Assembly (NCBI RefSeq): GCF_001705515.1
Contig: NZ_MDJS01000001.1
Span: forward strand, 1,612,001-1,676,000
DNA from: Mucilaginibacter sp. PPCGB 2223
Lineage (GTDB): Bacteria > Bacteroidota > Bacteroidia > Sphingobacteriales > Sphingobacteriaceae
Reading direction: 5' to 3'
Length of the DNA stretch: 64,000 bases
Shown here: one piece after another, positions 42,066 to 51,975 of the stretch
How the letters are laid out: the number at the start of each line of letters is the position of its first letter
Numbering within the stretch: position 1 is the stretch's first letter
The notes under the pieces: generated by a model
What the model saw: only the letters and a program-made list of their open reading frames with translations
What the model was told of the DNA's origin: nothing
The model's database searches: none
Translations under genes and position numbers: made by a program

Positions 42066-43022
42066 TTATTGATTATTTAATCTAAACCAATTATAAAAAT
42101 TCCTTATACCCTGCTCTATCGTAACTGACGGAGCATATCCTAACAATTGTTTTGCCTTTGTTATATCCGCGTATGTGATATCTACATCGCCGGGTTTTTT
42201 ATCAATCATATTAATGTTTACCGGTACCTCAGCTACTTCTTTTATAATTTTTATCAGCTCGTTTAACGAAACAGGGTACTCGTTGCCCAGATTTACAATT
42301 TCAAAAACATTGTCATTCGCCATCAGGTAATTGGCTGCAAGATTGATACCGTTAACAATATCGCTAACATAGGTATAATCTCTCGAAGTGGATCCATCGC
42401 CGTACAGCTGTATAGGTTTATTTGAGTTTATTAACTTAAAAAATTTGTGTATGGCCAGGTCGGGCCTTTGCCCGGGCCCGTACACCGTAAACAATCTTAA
42501 GCATATAATATCGATACCGGTTAAGTGGTGCATGGTTTTACAGAGTAACTCACCGGCTTTTTTTGTTGCAGCATAAGGCGAAATAGGCTCATCGGTTTTT
42601 GCACTTTCTAAAAACGGCACCTTATCCGTGTTTCCGTAAACCGACGATGATGAAGCAAATACAAGTTTTTTAATGCGTTTATTTTGCATAAAATTCAATA
42701 TCGCCTGTGTGCCTTGTATGTTGGTATCGATATAACCTGATGGATCATTGATAGAGGGCTGTATTCCGGCTTTTGCGGCCAGGTGAATAACACAATCAAT
42801 ATCATCAGGCATGCCTGTCGAATCTATATCCAATATTGAACTTTTGAAAAAAGAAAATGAAGTGTATTTAAAAGCGGTGTTAAGATTGGTCTCTTTTATG
42901 GCTTTTGGGTAAAAATCGTCAAAATTGTCTATCCCTATGACTTGTAAACCGGCGCCTAATAATTGGTTGATTAGGTTACTACCAATAAAACCAGCAGCGC
43001 CAGTGACTAAAATTTTCTTCAT
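42066..43022 (-). CDS. NAD-dependent epimerase (UDP-glucuronate/UDP-glucose 4-epimerase-like)
   Basis: 318 aa extended SDR: GAAGFIGS at 8-15, HLAAKAGIQPSI, ASSSSVYGNTDKVPF, Y-x3-K in ISPYAATKKAGE, and RLFTVYGPGQRPDLAIHKF, a stretch typical of UDP-glucuronate 4-epimerases. It would supply UDP-galacturonate or a related sugar for the polymer. Confidence 0.87.
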   Translation of the reverse strand: MKKILVTGAAGFIGSNLINQLLGAGLQVIGIDNFDDFYPKAIKETNLNTAFKYTSFSFFKSSILDIDSTGMPDDIDCVIHLAAKAGIQPSINDPSGYIDTNIQGTQAILNFMQNKRIKKLVFASSSSVYGNTDKVPFLESAKTDEPISPYAATKKAGELLCKTMHHLTGIDIICLRLFTVYGPGQRPDLAIHKFFKLINSNKPIQLYGDGSTSRDYTYVSDIVNGINLAANYLMANDNVFEIVNLGNEYPVSLNELIKIIKEVAEVPVNINMIDKKPGDVDITYADITKAKQLLGYAPSVTIEQGIRNFYNWFRLNNQ

Positions 43023-43055
43023 TTCTTATTTAATAAACCGTTATTTTCAAAAACA

Positions 43056-44300
43056 TCATACCGTTTCGCCCATTAATTCATGGTATATATTATCATAAAA
43101 CTTAACGCCTTTTTCAAGGCTGCAATACTCGTATGCTTCGCTGCGCATTATCTGGGGGGCCTTTGTGCTTTTTTCGATCTCTGCAAACAAACCAAAGCAA
43201 CTCCCCTGTGAAATATCACCAGTAATGAAAATTTCAAGGTCATTCTTTAGCTTATTCACGTCGCCAATATCGCCGTATACCAATGTCGGCAATCCACAAG
43301 CCAGGTATTCGCCCATCTTTGTTGGGCTGCGAGCTATGTTTGACCATCCCTTCGCATAAAAAACGTACCCCAGGCTGCCAATGTTAAGGTACCTGTAAAC
43401 TTCTCTAAAGGGCGATTGAATTATTGTTATCTCATCGGGTTTGATTTCCAACTCGTCGAGTGTTACAAGGCTATCCGCATTCAGGGAATCCTTTGCCAGC
43501 AAAAGCAAATGTGTATGTTTAAAATACAGTTTATAATAATAATAAACCTTTAATATCAAATCGGTTGTGTAACTCCCTCCCACGGCCCCGGCGTAAACAA
43601 ACACTTTGGCATCTGCATCAATTTTTAATTGTTTTTTCAGATCATTGCGCTGCTGTAAATCGGTAAGCTTAAAAAGCTCAAAATCAACGCATGTAGGTAC
43701 AACACCAATTTTTTTTTCATTGATCCCCTCTGCTTTAACTATATATCCTTTACCGGCATCAGTCAGGCTGACAATTTTGTCCGATTGCTGATAAAATTTC
43801 TGTTCCTGCGATTTAAAGAAAGAATAAACTATTTTAAACAGCGGTTTTTTCAGATCCCACATCCCTCCTTCAACGCGCTCTTCAATCCAGAAACCACGCA
43901 TATCGAAAATGAACTTTATCTTTCCTTTCGTAATTTTTTTCAGGTAAAGCCCTGCCATTGCAGCTATATAACTGCGGCAATGAACAACATCGTATTGATG
44001 CTCCTTTTCTAATGCCGCCGCCATTTTTTTCATTTTCCACAGATCGAAAAGAGTTGAGATCACCGGCGGTTTTTTAGTGTACATAGCCGGACACCAAAGT
44101 ATATTACATTCATCGGTTATCTTCTGAATAGCATGTTTTTTCTGTTCGAAGGCTTTTTTCTTTTCAAAACTTATAATTGTAAACTTAAATCCCTTTTTGC
44201 TTAGCTCTTTTAAATAAGATATAACCTGACTCTCTCCCAAAGAATCAGTCATCCCGTCATACGAAATATATAAAACGTGTTTCACCGCTTTTTCAGTCAT
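43056..44300 (-). CDS. Glycosyltransferase family 4
   Basis: 414 aa. N-terminal VLYISYDGMTDSLGESQVIS, KFIFDMRGFWIEERVEGG, donor-half VFVYAGAVGGSYTTDLI and SPTKMGEYLACGLPTLVYGD. The DMRGFW...G motif is typical of a Bacteroidota/proteobacterial GT4 subgroup in EPS loci. Sugar specificity unknown. 33 bp from the epimerase gene. Confidence 0.86.
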   Translation of the reverse strand: MTEKAVKHVLYISYDGMTDSLGESQVISYLKELSKKGFKFTIISFEKKKAFEQKKHAIQKITDECNILWCPAMYTKKPPVISTLFDLWKMKKMAAALEKEHQYDVVHCRSYIAAMAGLYLKKITKGKIKFIFDMRGFWIEERVEGGMWDLKKPLFKIVYSFFKSQEQKFYQQSDKIVSLTDAGKGYIVKAEGINEKKIGVVPTCVDFELFKLTDLQQRNDLKKQLKIDADAKVFVYAGAVGGSYTTDLILKVYYYYKLYFKHTHLLLLAKDSLNADSLVTLDELEIKPDEITIIQSPFREVYRYLNIGSLGYVFYAKGWSNIARSPTKMGEYLACGLPTLVYGDIGDVNKLKNDLEIFITGDISQGSCFGLFAEIEKSTKAPQIMRSEAYEYCSLEKGVKFYDNIYHELMGETV

Positions 44301-44336
44301 TATCGAAAACTTTCAAAGTCCGTCTTTTTAATCGTT

Positions 44337-46235
44337 TCAGAACCACATTTCATACCACATCTGGAACATTAATAAATACCATATCTGCAGGTGCTTTTCA
44401 GTCCTGCCATTATAAAACTGCGTCAATATTTTCCTAACTTCCGCTATATTAAACAACCCGTGCTTACGCAATTTTTGCTCACTTAAATAATCTTCAACCA
44501 CCTCTCTCAGATCATTGCGAAGCCATTTTTCAACCGGTATGCCAAATCCCATTTTCGGGCGGTCCATTATTTGCTGTGGCACATATCGATGCACTATTTG
44601 CTTTATGATATGTTTTTTATCGCCTTTATAGTACTTAAGCTCTGATGGTAATTGCGCGGCCCATTCAATAATGTGATGATCTAAAAAGGGTTCTCTTCCT
44701 TCCAGGCTTGCAGCCATTGTAGCCCGATCCACTTTTTGTAAAATATCGTCGACCAGATAAGTTTCATAATCAATAGCCATCATATAAGCCAGCGGGTCAC
44801 TTTCTGAATCAATCTCCATAACCCGGTGCTGGGTAGACAACGGTAGTATCGGTTGGCTAAATAATTGACCGATCTCGCTGGAGGTAAATGCCTGTGTAAG
44901 ATTATTCATCAACTCGGTTGTCGATGGATTATTCAACAAATTCCGGAGCTTATTGTAACGGCTATGAAAATTTTGCATTTTATTGAGCACGGGCAATTTT
45001 TCAGACGAAATAGTCTTCATTGCACTCACAGTTAATCTTCGTATTGGCCGGGGTATTGAGGCGATCTTTTTTCCGTACCGTGCTATATAGTCGTAACGGT
45101 TATAGCCTGCAAACACCTCATCACCGGCATCGGCCGATAATGCCACTGTTACTGTTTCTCTTGCCAAACGGCTTACCAGCATTGTTGGAATGGCACTGCT
45201 ATCGGCAAATGGTTCATCATAATAATGCTGTAGTACAGGTATTATCTCAAGAGCTTCTTTTGCAGTGCAATAATATTCGGTATGGTCGGTATTTAAATGC
45301 GTCGCTATCTGTTTAGCAAAAGGCGCTTCGTCCAACTTATTTTCAATGGTGCCAATGGTAAAGGTTTTCAACTTTTCGGTGCTCTCTTTTTGTAGCAGCG
45401 CGGTTACGCACGTACTATCATATCCCCCGCTTAAAAATATGCCTACGGGGACATCTGCTACCATGCGATATTTAAAAGCCTTTTGCAAAATAGGTTCGGT
45501 CGCTGTAATGGCATCCTCTAAACTTATATTTAACTTTGGCTTGTTATAGTAGTCATAAACATTCCAATATTGCTCAATGCATACTTTACGGGTTGATAAA
45601 TTTAGTTTTAGAAGATATCCGGGCGCAAGTTTAAAGGTATTATTGTAAATGGAGTGCGGCGCCGATACATAGCCGTATTGCAAAAAACTGGCAACAGAAT
45701 TTTTATTGATCTCCTTTTTAAACCCCGTATGGAGCACTATAGCTTTTAGCTCTGAAGCGAAAGCAAATAAACCGTCGCTATGATAGTAGTACAAAGGCTT
45801 CACACCTGCCCTATCTCGGATAACTATAATTTCATTGGTTTGCTCATCATACAAAACTATGGCAAACATCCCTATCCAGCGATGTATGCTTGCATTGCCC
45901 CACTCTTTCCACGAATGTAATATAACCTCCGTATCCGAGTGTGTTTTAAACTGATGGCCTAAAAGTATCAGTTCGTTTCTAAGTTCAGCGTAATTATAAA
46001 TTTCTCCGTTAAATACAACATGCAGTCCGTCATAGCTCATTGGCTGGTCGGCATTGGTGCTTAAATCAATAATTGATAAGCGGCGATGCCCAAGGCCTAT
46101 CTGAAAGCTGTCATGCTGCCTGAAAAACAGCCCTTCCCCATCCGGGCCTCTATGTTGCATAGTTCGTGTCATTGCCTGCAACAGATCAGCAGAACTATCG
46201 CAATTGAAGTCAACAAAACCGGTTATGCCACACAT
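44337..46235 (-). CDS. asnB: Asparagine synthase-like glutamine-dependent amidotransferase
   Basis: 632 aa. N-terminal Ntn amidase with Cys2 (MCGITGF), RHRGPDGEG-like loop (MQHRGPDGEGLF) and HRRLSIIDLS; C-terminal ATP-pyrophosphatase with LSGGYDST. Copies inside polysaccharide loci are thought to amidate uronic acids or other carboxyl groups of the polymer rather than make free asparagine; the UDP-uronate genes nearby suit that view. 13 bp after the GT2 gene stop. Confidence 0.9.
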   Translation of the reverse strand: MCGITGFVDFNCDSSADLLQAMTRTMQHRGPDGEGLFFRQHDSFQIGLGHRRLSIIDLSTNADQPMSYDGLHVVFNGEIYNYAELRNELILLGHQFKTHSDTEVILHSWKEWGNASIHRWIGMFAIVLYDEQTNEIIVIRDRAGVKPLYYYHSDGLFAFASELKAIVLHTGFKKEINKNSVASFLQYGYVSAPHSIYNNTFKLAPGYLLKLNLSTRKVCIEQYWNVYDYYNKPKLNISLEDAITATEPILQKAFKYRMVADVPVGIFLSGGYDSTCVTALLQKESTEKLKTFTIGTIENKLDEAPFAKQIATHLNTDHTEYYCTAKEALEIIPVLQHYYDEPFADSSAIPTMLVSRLARETVTVALSADAGDEVFAGYNRYDYIARYGKKIASIPRPIRRLTVSAMKTISSEKLPVLNKMQNFHSRYNKLRNLLNNPSTTELMNNLTQAFTSSEIGQLFSQPILPLSTQHRVMEIDSESDPLAYMMAIDYETYLVDDILQKVDRATMAASLEGREPFLDHHIIEWAAQLPSELKYYKGDKKHIIKQIVHRYVPQQIMDRPKMGFGIPVEKWLRNDLREVVEDYLSEQKLRKHGLFNIAEVRKILTQFYNGRTEKHLQIWYLLMFQMWYEMWF

Positions 46236-46248
46236 TACAATAGAAAAG

Positions 46249-47148
46249 TTACTTTTTTAACAGGTATTTTATAATGGCTAAAGTTCTTTTAGTGCCGATG
46301 ATGACAGGCGATAGTTTAAATGCTTTAACAGCAAAAGTGATAGCCCGACTTCGTTTTCTGCCTTCAATACTAAAATACAAGGCAGTAAGATAGTACATTT
46401 CAGCCATCGCCTTTTTATATACGGTTTGTTTTAAACAAGTATCTAATCGTATATTTTCGTCAAACGCCATGGTTCTTTTTAATGTATTCTCACCCGTGGC
46501 AATGTTCATACTTCTCAGGTCATGCTCAATAATGGCCGAGGTAATTGTTGGCAGCCCTAAAATATCGTACCGACAGGCTATCCTTAACCATAAAAGCCAA
46601 TCTTCGGTGCCCGACAATTTCCTGTCTTCCGAAAATCTCAGTTCGTCAAATTCAACCTTACGGATAAATACATTATTGCAGCTAAGAATATTATGCTTAA
46701 TTATCTTTTTGTTTAATAAACCCGTATTTGCTACAGTTGGACGTATTTTTTTCATCTTAACATCCGTCCAATCATAGCCCGAATGAAACGTCACAACGTC
46801 GGGGTTTTCACTAATAAACCTGCTTGCTGTTTCCAGGTGGTTTGAATAAGCTATATCGTCACTGTCAAAAAAATTAAGATACCTGCCTTTTGCCAATGAG
46901 GCTCCGTAATTCCGGGCAGCACCCCGTTCGGCATTTGGTTTCCAATAATAAGCTACACGCTCATCCTTAATATCTTCTATTATTGCTTTGGTGTTATCTG
47001 TTCCTCCATCATCAACAACTATGATCTCGTAATTTTTGAAGGTTTGATCAAGCAAACTTTTAATTGTTTCGCCTATTAGTTTTGCTCGGTTATATGTGGG
47101 AACAATAATTGAAAATTCGGGATGAGAACTGGTATCACTTAAAAACAT
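46249..47148 (-). CDS. Glycosyltransferase family 2
   Basis: 299 aa from ATG 47148. GT-A fold: FSIIVPTYNRAKLIGETIKS, IIVVDDGGTDNT, metal-binding DSD within LNFFDSDDIAY, and the acceptor-base region SGTEDWLLWLRIA. Inverting transferase at the cytoplasmic membrane, sugar unknown. It lies between the FkbM gene and asnB. Confidence 0.88.
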   Translation of the reverse strand: MFLSDTSSHPEFSIIVPTYNRAKLIGETIKSLLDQTFKNYEIIVVDDGGTDNTKAIIEDIKDERVAYYWKPNAERGAARNYGASLAKGRYLNFFDSDDIAYSNHLETASRFISENPDVVTFHSGYDWTDVKMKKIRPTVANTGLLNKKIIKHNILSCNNVFIRKVEFDELRFSEDRKLSGTEDWLLWLRIACRYDILGLPTITSAIIEHDLRSMNIATGENTLKRTMAFDENIRLDTCLKQTVYKKAMAEMYYLTALYFSIEGRKRSRAITFAVKAFKLSPVIIGTKRTLAIIKYLLKK

Positions 47149-47191
47149 TGGCAAAGTTTGATCCCTTAGTTACAATTTAATAGTTTAAAGA

Positions 47192-48076
47192 TTAGCTGTT
47201 TTTAGGCAAAACTGCTAATAAATTATATTGGAATATGTTGCTAATATAGTTATACGCATTTACAATGGGAACAAATTTATCATTTTTCTCAACGTACAAC
47301 TCATACCCCAATTTTGTAAAATAATCGATAATTGCATTTTGAGATGAGCCATGCTTCTGTAGCCACTCATCCGTTATCTCAATATGGATACCCGGCAGCC
47401 ATTTTTTTAAGCTGTTTTCGGCACCGGCTAATACTAATGATTCAAAACCTTCAACATCGATCTTGATAAATTTAACATCGGTTAAATTTTCTGTCCCGGC
47501 AAATTTATCCAATGATGTTACAGATATCTGCACCTCACCCAGCCCCTCAGCCGTGGTGATGGCGCCCCCTCCTGTATTATCAGCTGATATGATCATATTA
47601 AGTGTAGCATCCTTATCGCCTAAGCCGAGATTTACAGGATAAACATAGGCCTGCAAATTGGGGTTTAACTGTAAATTATCGGTTAATTGCTCAAAAACAA
47701 GCGGGTTAGGTTCAAAGGCATAGATTTTAAAGTTGCTGATCTGGCTTTTATGCGCATATTGGGCAAGCTTTAAAGCAAAAGCGCCGCAATTTGCACCAAC
47801 ATCAATAATTATACTATTGTTAGCCACATATTGGGTAGCCTTTCGCCACGATAGATCTTCAATATCGGCAAACACATACCATTGCATATAGTCACTGAGC
47901 AAAACATTAAAGAATACACCATCGCGCTTTACCAACCGGTGCGCAGCCTTTTTATACGCAGTATGCAGCGGGATGAATTTAATAAGCCATGGCAAATACT
48001 TTTTAGCTGCAACAAAAAAGCCCTCGATACCCAGATAGGCAACTAACCGGTGGATAATCTTTACATGCTTTTTCAT
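47192..48076 (-). CDS. FkbM family methyltransferase
   Basis: 294 aa. SAM-binding site IIDVGANCGAFALKLAQ (residue 90 region), YAFEPNPLVFEQL, and VKFIKIDVEGFESLVLAGAE typical of FkbM. It likely O-methylates a sugar of the polymer. Its ATG overlaps the preceding methyltransferase stop by 4 bp, so the two are translationally coupled. Confidence 0.88.
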   Translation of the reverse strand: MKKHVKIIHRLVAYLGIEGFFVAAKKYLPWLIKFIPLHTAYKKAAHRLVKRDGVFFNVLLSDYMQWYVFADIEDLSWRKATQYVANNSIIIDVGANCGAFALKLAQYAHKSQISNFKIYAFEPNPLVFEQLTDNLQLNPNLQAYVYPVNLGLGDKDATLNMIISADNTGGGAITTAEGLGEVQISVTSLDKFAGTENLTDVKFIKIDVEGFESLVLAGAENSLKKWLPGIHIEITDEWLQKHGSSQNAIIDYFTKLGYELYVEKNDKFVPIVNAYNYISNIFQYNLLAVLPKNS

Positions 48077-48978
48077 TTTACCACAATTGCTTGTTCGGCC
48101 ACTTTATGGCCGATAACCGGCTCTGATATCGACCTGCCTATGTAAAAAAACAAGTTGCCGTTATGTGGAATAAACCACCCTAAACCGATCGAGAACCACC
48201 CGATCAACAAAAACACGACGCTCTTTACTGATGTGCATTCGCGCAATGTTGCAGGAAATGGCCAGGTCTTTTCGCCGACTTTATATTTTATCTTTTCGAA
48301 GCCGGCCCGTGTTAAAACATCCAGTTGATTATTATAATCGGCATAAAAAATATGCCGCGGAAAATGAGCTGCCATTTGGCCTCTTTTTTTACGTCGCTTA
48401 AAAAACCATCGCCTCAGAGCGCCTGCAATAGTAAAGTTTTCTTCGAGCGGCCCTTCCAGGATCAACAACCCACCGGTACTTAAACGCTCTTTAAAATACG
48501 CTAACATCTCTGAGGGGTTCGTTAAATGCTCGAGCACATTACCTAAAAAAATAACATCATACAAATCAGTTTGCGATGTAAAATCGCCTATCGTTAAAAA
48601 TGAAGCACCAGGAATTGCCTGCGCAAGGCTTTGCACTAAATCTTCATTGTATTCTATGCCGGTTACCTGGTATCCTTTGGCTACTGCTTCTGCTACAAAT
48701 TTACCATTACCACAACCATAATCTAATATCCTGGCATACTTTCCGGCATTTTCAACCTTTTTAAACAACCAGTCGTAACACCCGGTTGCCGACGTAATTA
48801 GCTTACCCTGATAACTTGTAGGGTACATTTTGTCGAAATCATCTGCAACCGGCAGCGGACTGAGGTAGACCAAATTGCATGCTGCACATTTTAAATACCT
48901 GAATTGTTTATTATTAAACAAAGTATCCTCATAACAGGAATCTATGACTTTCTCAGAGTTACAAAATAAACAGCCCAT
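48073..48978 (-). CDS. Class I SAM methyltransferase with N-terminal zinc-ribbon-like motif
   Basis: 301 aa. N-terminal cysteines C3/C6 and C32/C35 (GCLFCNS, LKCAACNLVYLSP) form a likely Zn ribbon. The methyltransferase core follows: ARILDYGCGNGKFVAEAVAK, VTGIEYNEDLV, IFLGNVLEHLTNPSEML. A C-terminal hydrophobic segment near 245-270 may be membrane-associated. This architecture occurs next to FkbM genes in polysaccharide loci; target unknown. Confidence 0.85.
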   Translation of the reverse strand: MGCLFCNSEKVIDSCYEDTLFNNKQFRYLKCAACNLVYLSPLPVADDFDKMYPTSYQGKLITSATGCYDWLFKKVENAGKYARILDYGCGNGKFVAEAVAKGYQVTGIEYNEDLVQSLAQAIPGASFLTIGDFTSQTDLYDVIFLGNVLEHLTNPSEMLAYFKERLSTGGLLILEGPLEENFTIAGALRRWFFKRRKKRGQMAAHFPRHIFYADYNNQLDVLTRAGFEKIKYKVGEKTWPFPATLRECTSVKSVVFLLIGWFSIGLGWFIPHNGNLFFYIGRSISEPVIGHKVAEQAIVVK

Positions 48979-48998
48979 TATTGTTACGATTTAAATCT

Positions 48999-50108
48999 TC
49001 AGCTTTCATATAACTGTATAGTTTTATTTATAAACGAGGCAAGGTCAAATTGCTGCACCGATGTTTTTCCATTGATTATCAGTCTTTTCCTTAAATCCTC
49101 ATCCGTTAACAACCGGTAAGCAGCATTGTATATTTGTGCAGTGTTTTTATAACCGACAACCAGTGCGTTTTCTTCGTCTGTTATAAACTCATTGCCAATA
49201 CCCGATAATGTAAATACCGATGGCACCCCCGATGCCAATGCCTCAACATATGTTTGCCCGAATGCCTCAAGCTTGTCGTCAATCGGCACGTGTATATATA
49301 TATCCAACAGCTTGTAAAGCGCCTGTATATCGGCCTCAAACGATATTTCGGTATAGCTATCCCGGGGTAAATATTCGGTTAACAACTGCCTTACGGTCGT
49401 AGCGTATTCGCCCGCAGTATTTGCAAACACAAAATGCAGATCGGGAAACTTTTCTTTCAGCTTGGCTAACGCTGGTATGATATATTCATGGCCTTTAAAT
49501 TTAGTGTATCTTGCAATCACCCCCACTATTCGATGATCGTTGCGAAAACCATATTTGTTTCGCAATAAAGTTACCCTTTCGGCATCAACATTGTCAAAAG
49601 CAGCCAAATCAAACCCATGATGAATCAAAGTAACCTTTGCTTCATTAACACCTTCCATTTTAATTAACACCTGCCTTGTAACATCAGATATGGCAATAAT
49701 GTCGGTAGCCAAAAAGTTTACCATTTTATCTGCCAGCACTGCTTTTTTATGGAATACGTGGTTTAGCGTTGAGCTGTGACGGGTATAGATACGTTTTTTT
49801 ATCCGCGATAGATATGCAGCCATTTGCCCTAATATATCAGCCTGACGCAGATGGGTATGGACAATATCGGGCTTTATATGGTGTAATTGGAGATACAATT
49901 TATACAGCAAAACCAGAGCCTGAGCCTTGCCTTTATATTTCACACGGGTCACCGGCACATTTAGATCTTGTAAAAACAACTCCATATCGCTAACATCATC
50001 GTTAATCAATATAAAATGCAGCTCGATATTATTTTCCAATAATCCAGTTGTTAACCATTCAATGCCTAATGATTTATAAATGTTATACAGAATAAATACA
50101 ACACGCAT
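48999..50108 (-). CDS. Glycosyltransferase family 4
   Basis: 369 aa. KPDIVHTHLRQADILGQMAA, YTRHSSTLNHVFHKKAV, VGVIARYTKFKGHEYIIPAL, and EAFGQTYVEALASGVPSVFT with the GT4 E-x7-E pair. It transfers an unknown sugar to the lipid-linked repeat. 5 bp separate it from the flippase gene. Confidence 0.87.
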   Translation of the reverse strand: MRVVFILYNIYKSLGIEWLTTGLLENNIELHFILINDDVSDMELFLQDLNVPVTRVKYKGKAQALVLLYKLYLQLHHIKPDIVHTHLRQADILGQMAAYLSRIKKRIYTRHSSTLNHVFHKKAVLADKMVNFLATDIIAISDVTRQVLIKMEGVNEAKVTLIHHGFDLAAFDNVDAERVTLLRNKYGFRNDHRIVGVIARYTKFKGHEYIIPALAKLKEKFPDLHFVFANTAGEYATTVRQLLTEYLPRDSYTEISFEADIQALYKLLDIYIHVPIDDKLEAFGQTYVEALASGVPSVFTLSGIGNEFITDEENALVVGYKNTAQIYNAAYRLLTDEDLRKRLIINGKTSVQQFDLASFINKTIQLYES

Positions 50109-50113
50109 ATTTT

Positions 50114-51415
50114 TTAATGGTTACTTAAACTGGTTTTAATTTTGCCGGCAACTATAAACCTGTAAATGGCAATCATCAGTAAAAACAAGAATAAATTTGT
50201 TATTACCGTTGAAAGCGAAGCACCTAAAAATGAATATTTTTTTATCAGGTAATAATTAGCGCAAAAAGTAAAGGCAATTGAAACTGCTGAAACCACCAGA
50301 ATCATTTTAAACATTTTGAGGAAGAGAAATATGGTGAGAAAAAAATTACACAATGTCCACAAAAAACAGCCAATTAATGTAATATACGCATACTTCATTG
50401 TTACGTAAAAGTTTTTATTGATGAGATAGGTATATGCCACCCATATAAAAACACATATCGCTACAAAAAAAACAAGTTGCAACAACAAATATTGATAAAA
50501 TTTAGGAAGCACTACATCAAATGATTTGTGCTCGGCCAGGTCTTTATACATCGGCGGGATAAGCGTGAGTGAAACTGCGTTGCTTACTACGATAATTATT
50601 GAGGAGAAATTTGTAGCTACTGAAAATAAACCTGTCCGTGATATGTTCTCAAAATAACTGATAAAAAAATTAGTTGAGCCGGTGAGCATGAAAATACAAA
50701 CCTGCATAATTATTATAGGCACAAATGCCAGCAGTTCGGTTTTCCAATGTACAACATCAAGGCGGCCTTTAAAGTAACCTCTCTTATAAAAAAAATAAAT
50801 AAAAAAAATTGTTGGAAAAAAAGAGCTGATAATTATGCTGATTATTCTGGCCTGCCAACCAAAATGAAACCATACAATCAATACGGTGGCCAATAACAAT
50901 TCGATACCCAGCTCTGCGCCCGATGCATAAGCAAACTCTTTTTGCATTAAATTATTGCGCAGCATGTTAAGGCCAACATCACTTAAAAAATTAAAAAGCA
51001 AGGTTAATGGTATCATCCAAAAAAAAGCAGGTAAAAAACCAAACTTCTTCACAGTTATATCGAGCGTCAGATATAACAGGGCCATCAACACGGTAATGTT
51101 TATAACAGGCAGAATCAGAACAGACTTAAAGGTTGTACCGAATTCATCAGGCTTTTGCCTGAAAAAATTAGTGTTGATATTATAAATTATCCCCCAGGTA
51201 GTAAAACCGGTTAAAAGGGTTATGGAGTTATTATATATACTTAAATGCCCGAGATCGTCCTTAGTCAGGTAATGGGAAAAAAGTATGAAAGATGCAAAAT
51301 AGAAAACCTTCGATAAAAATGTAGTCGAAAAATAAATGCTGAATGCTCTAAAAGTTTTGCTTTTATGTAGATTGCGCAGGTATGATAATTTAAATACGGT
51401 GTTATTGATTAACAT
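50114..51415 (-). CDS. Oligosaccharide flippase (Wzx/MATE-type)
   Basis: 433 aa with about 12-14 membrane helices. N-terminal FRAFSIYFSTTFLSKVFYFA and LTKDDLGHLSIYNNSITLLT are typical polysaccharide-transporter (Wzx/PST) openings. It should flip the undecaprenyl-linked repeat unit across the inner membrane. Start overlaps the acyltransferase stop by 14 bp. Confidence 0.87.
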   Translation of the reverse strand: MLINNTVFKLSYLRNLHKSKTFRAFSIYFSTTFLSKVFYFASFILFSHYLTKDDLGHLSIYNNSITLLTGFTTWGIIYNINTNFFRQKPDEFGTTFKSVLILPVINITVLMALLYLTLDITVKKFGFLPAFFWMIPLTLLFNFLSDVGLNMLRNNLMQKEFAYASGAELGIELLLATVLIVWFHFGWQARIISIIISSFFPTIFFIYFFYKRGYFKGRLDVVHWKTELLAFVPIIIMQVCIFMLTGSTNFFISYFENISRTGLFSVATNFSSIIIVVSNAVSLTLIPPMYKDLAEHKSFDVVLPKFYQYLLLQLVFFVAICVFIWVAYTYLINKNFYVTMKYAYITLIGCFLWTLCNFFLTIFLFLKMFKMILVVSAVSIAFTFCANYYLIKKYSFLGASLSTVITNLFLFLLMIAIYRFIVAGKIKTSLSNH

Positions 51416-51974
51416 ACTTTAAAAATTTTGCTGGTATGCCAGCCCATATCTGGTATCCGGGAACATCTTTTGTAACCACTGCCGATGCAGCTATTACAGC
51501 ATATTTGCCAATAGTTACGTTTTTTAAAATTGTGGCTTTCGCTGCTATCCAAACATTTTCGTGTATTTCTATTTTGCCGGTATCGTATTGCGAGAATACA
51601 TCTGTCTTACTGCCGGTATCCACCATATGATTCTGATCCCTGATAACAACCATCTCGGCAATTGCACAACCTGGGTTAATAACGATACAATCTTTTGCAA
51701 CTATGACACAGTTTTGCCCGATAACAGAATCATATACCTCAAGTCTGGATCCTTTATCTGCAAATAAATGGGTCCCTGGTGCCAATGAAGTATTTCTAAG
51801 CTTCAGTGTACCGCCATCAACACAGATTATATGACAGTTTTTAGCAATTTTTGATTTGAAATCAATATCTGCCCCGGGATATTTTAAACGCAAGTATGTA
51901 ATCCTCAATATGTTGGTCAACTTTAAATACAGTTTACCTGAGGTTCGTATCAAAATTGCGAAAATACGTTTCAT
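51402..51974 (-). CDS. Left-handed beta-helix acyltransferase (hexapeptide)
   Basis: 190 aa from ATG 51974 (an in-frame TTG at 51998 lies inside the previous gene). Hexapeptide repeats run from IAKNCHIICVDGGTLKLRNT to VWIAAKATILKNVTIGKYAV and PAKFLKYV, with an inserted QNHMVDTGSKTD loop carrying the catalytic His. WcaF/VatD-type O-acetyltransferase; acetylation of a polymer sugar is likely. One base separates it from the epimerase stop. Confidence 0.86.
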   Translation of the reverse strand: MKRIFAILIRTSGKLYLKLTNILRITYLRLKYPGADIDFKSKIAKNCHIICVDGGTLKLRNTSLAPGTHLFADKGSRLEVYDSVIGQNCVIVAKDCIVINPGCAIAEMVVIRDQNHMVDTGSKTDVFSQYDTGKIEIHENVWIAAKATILKNVTIGKYAVIAASAVVTKDVPGYQIWAGIPAKFLKYVNQ

Positions 51975-51975
51975 C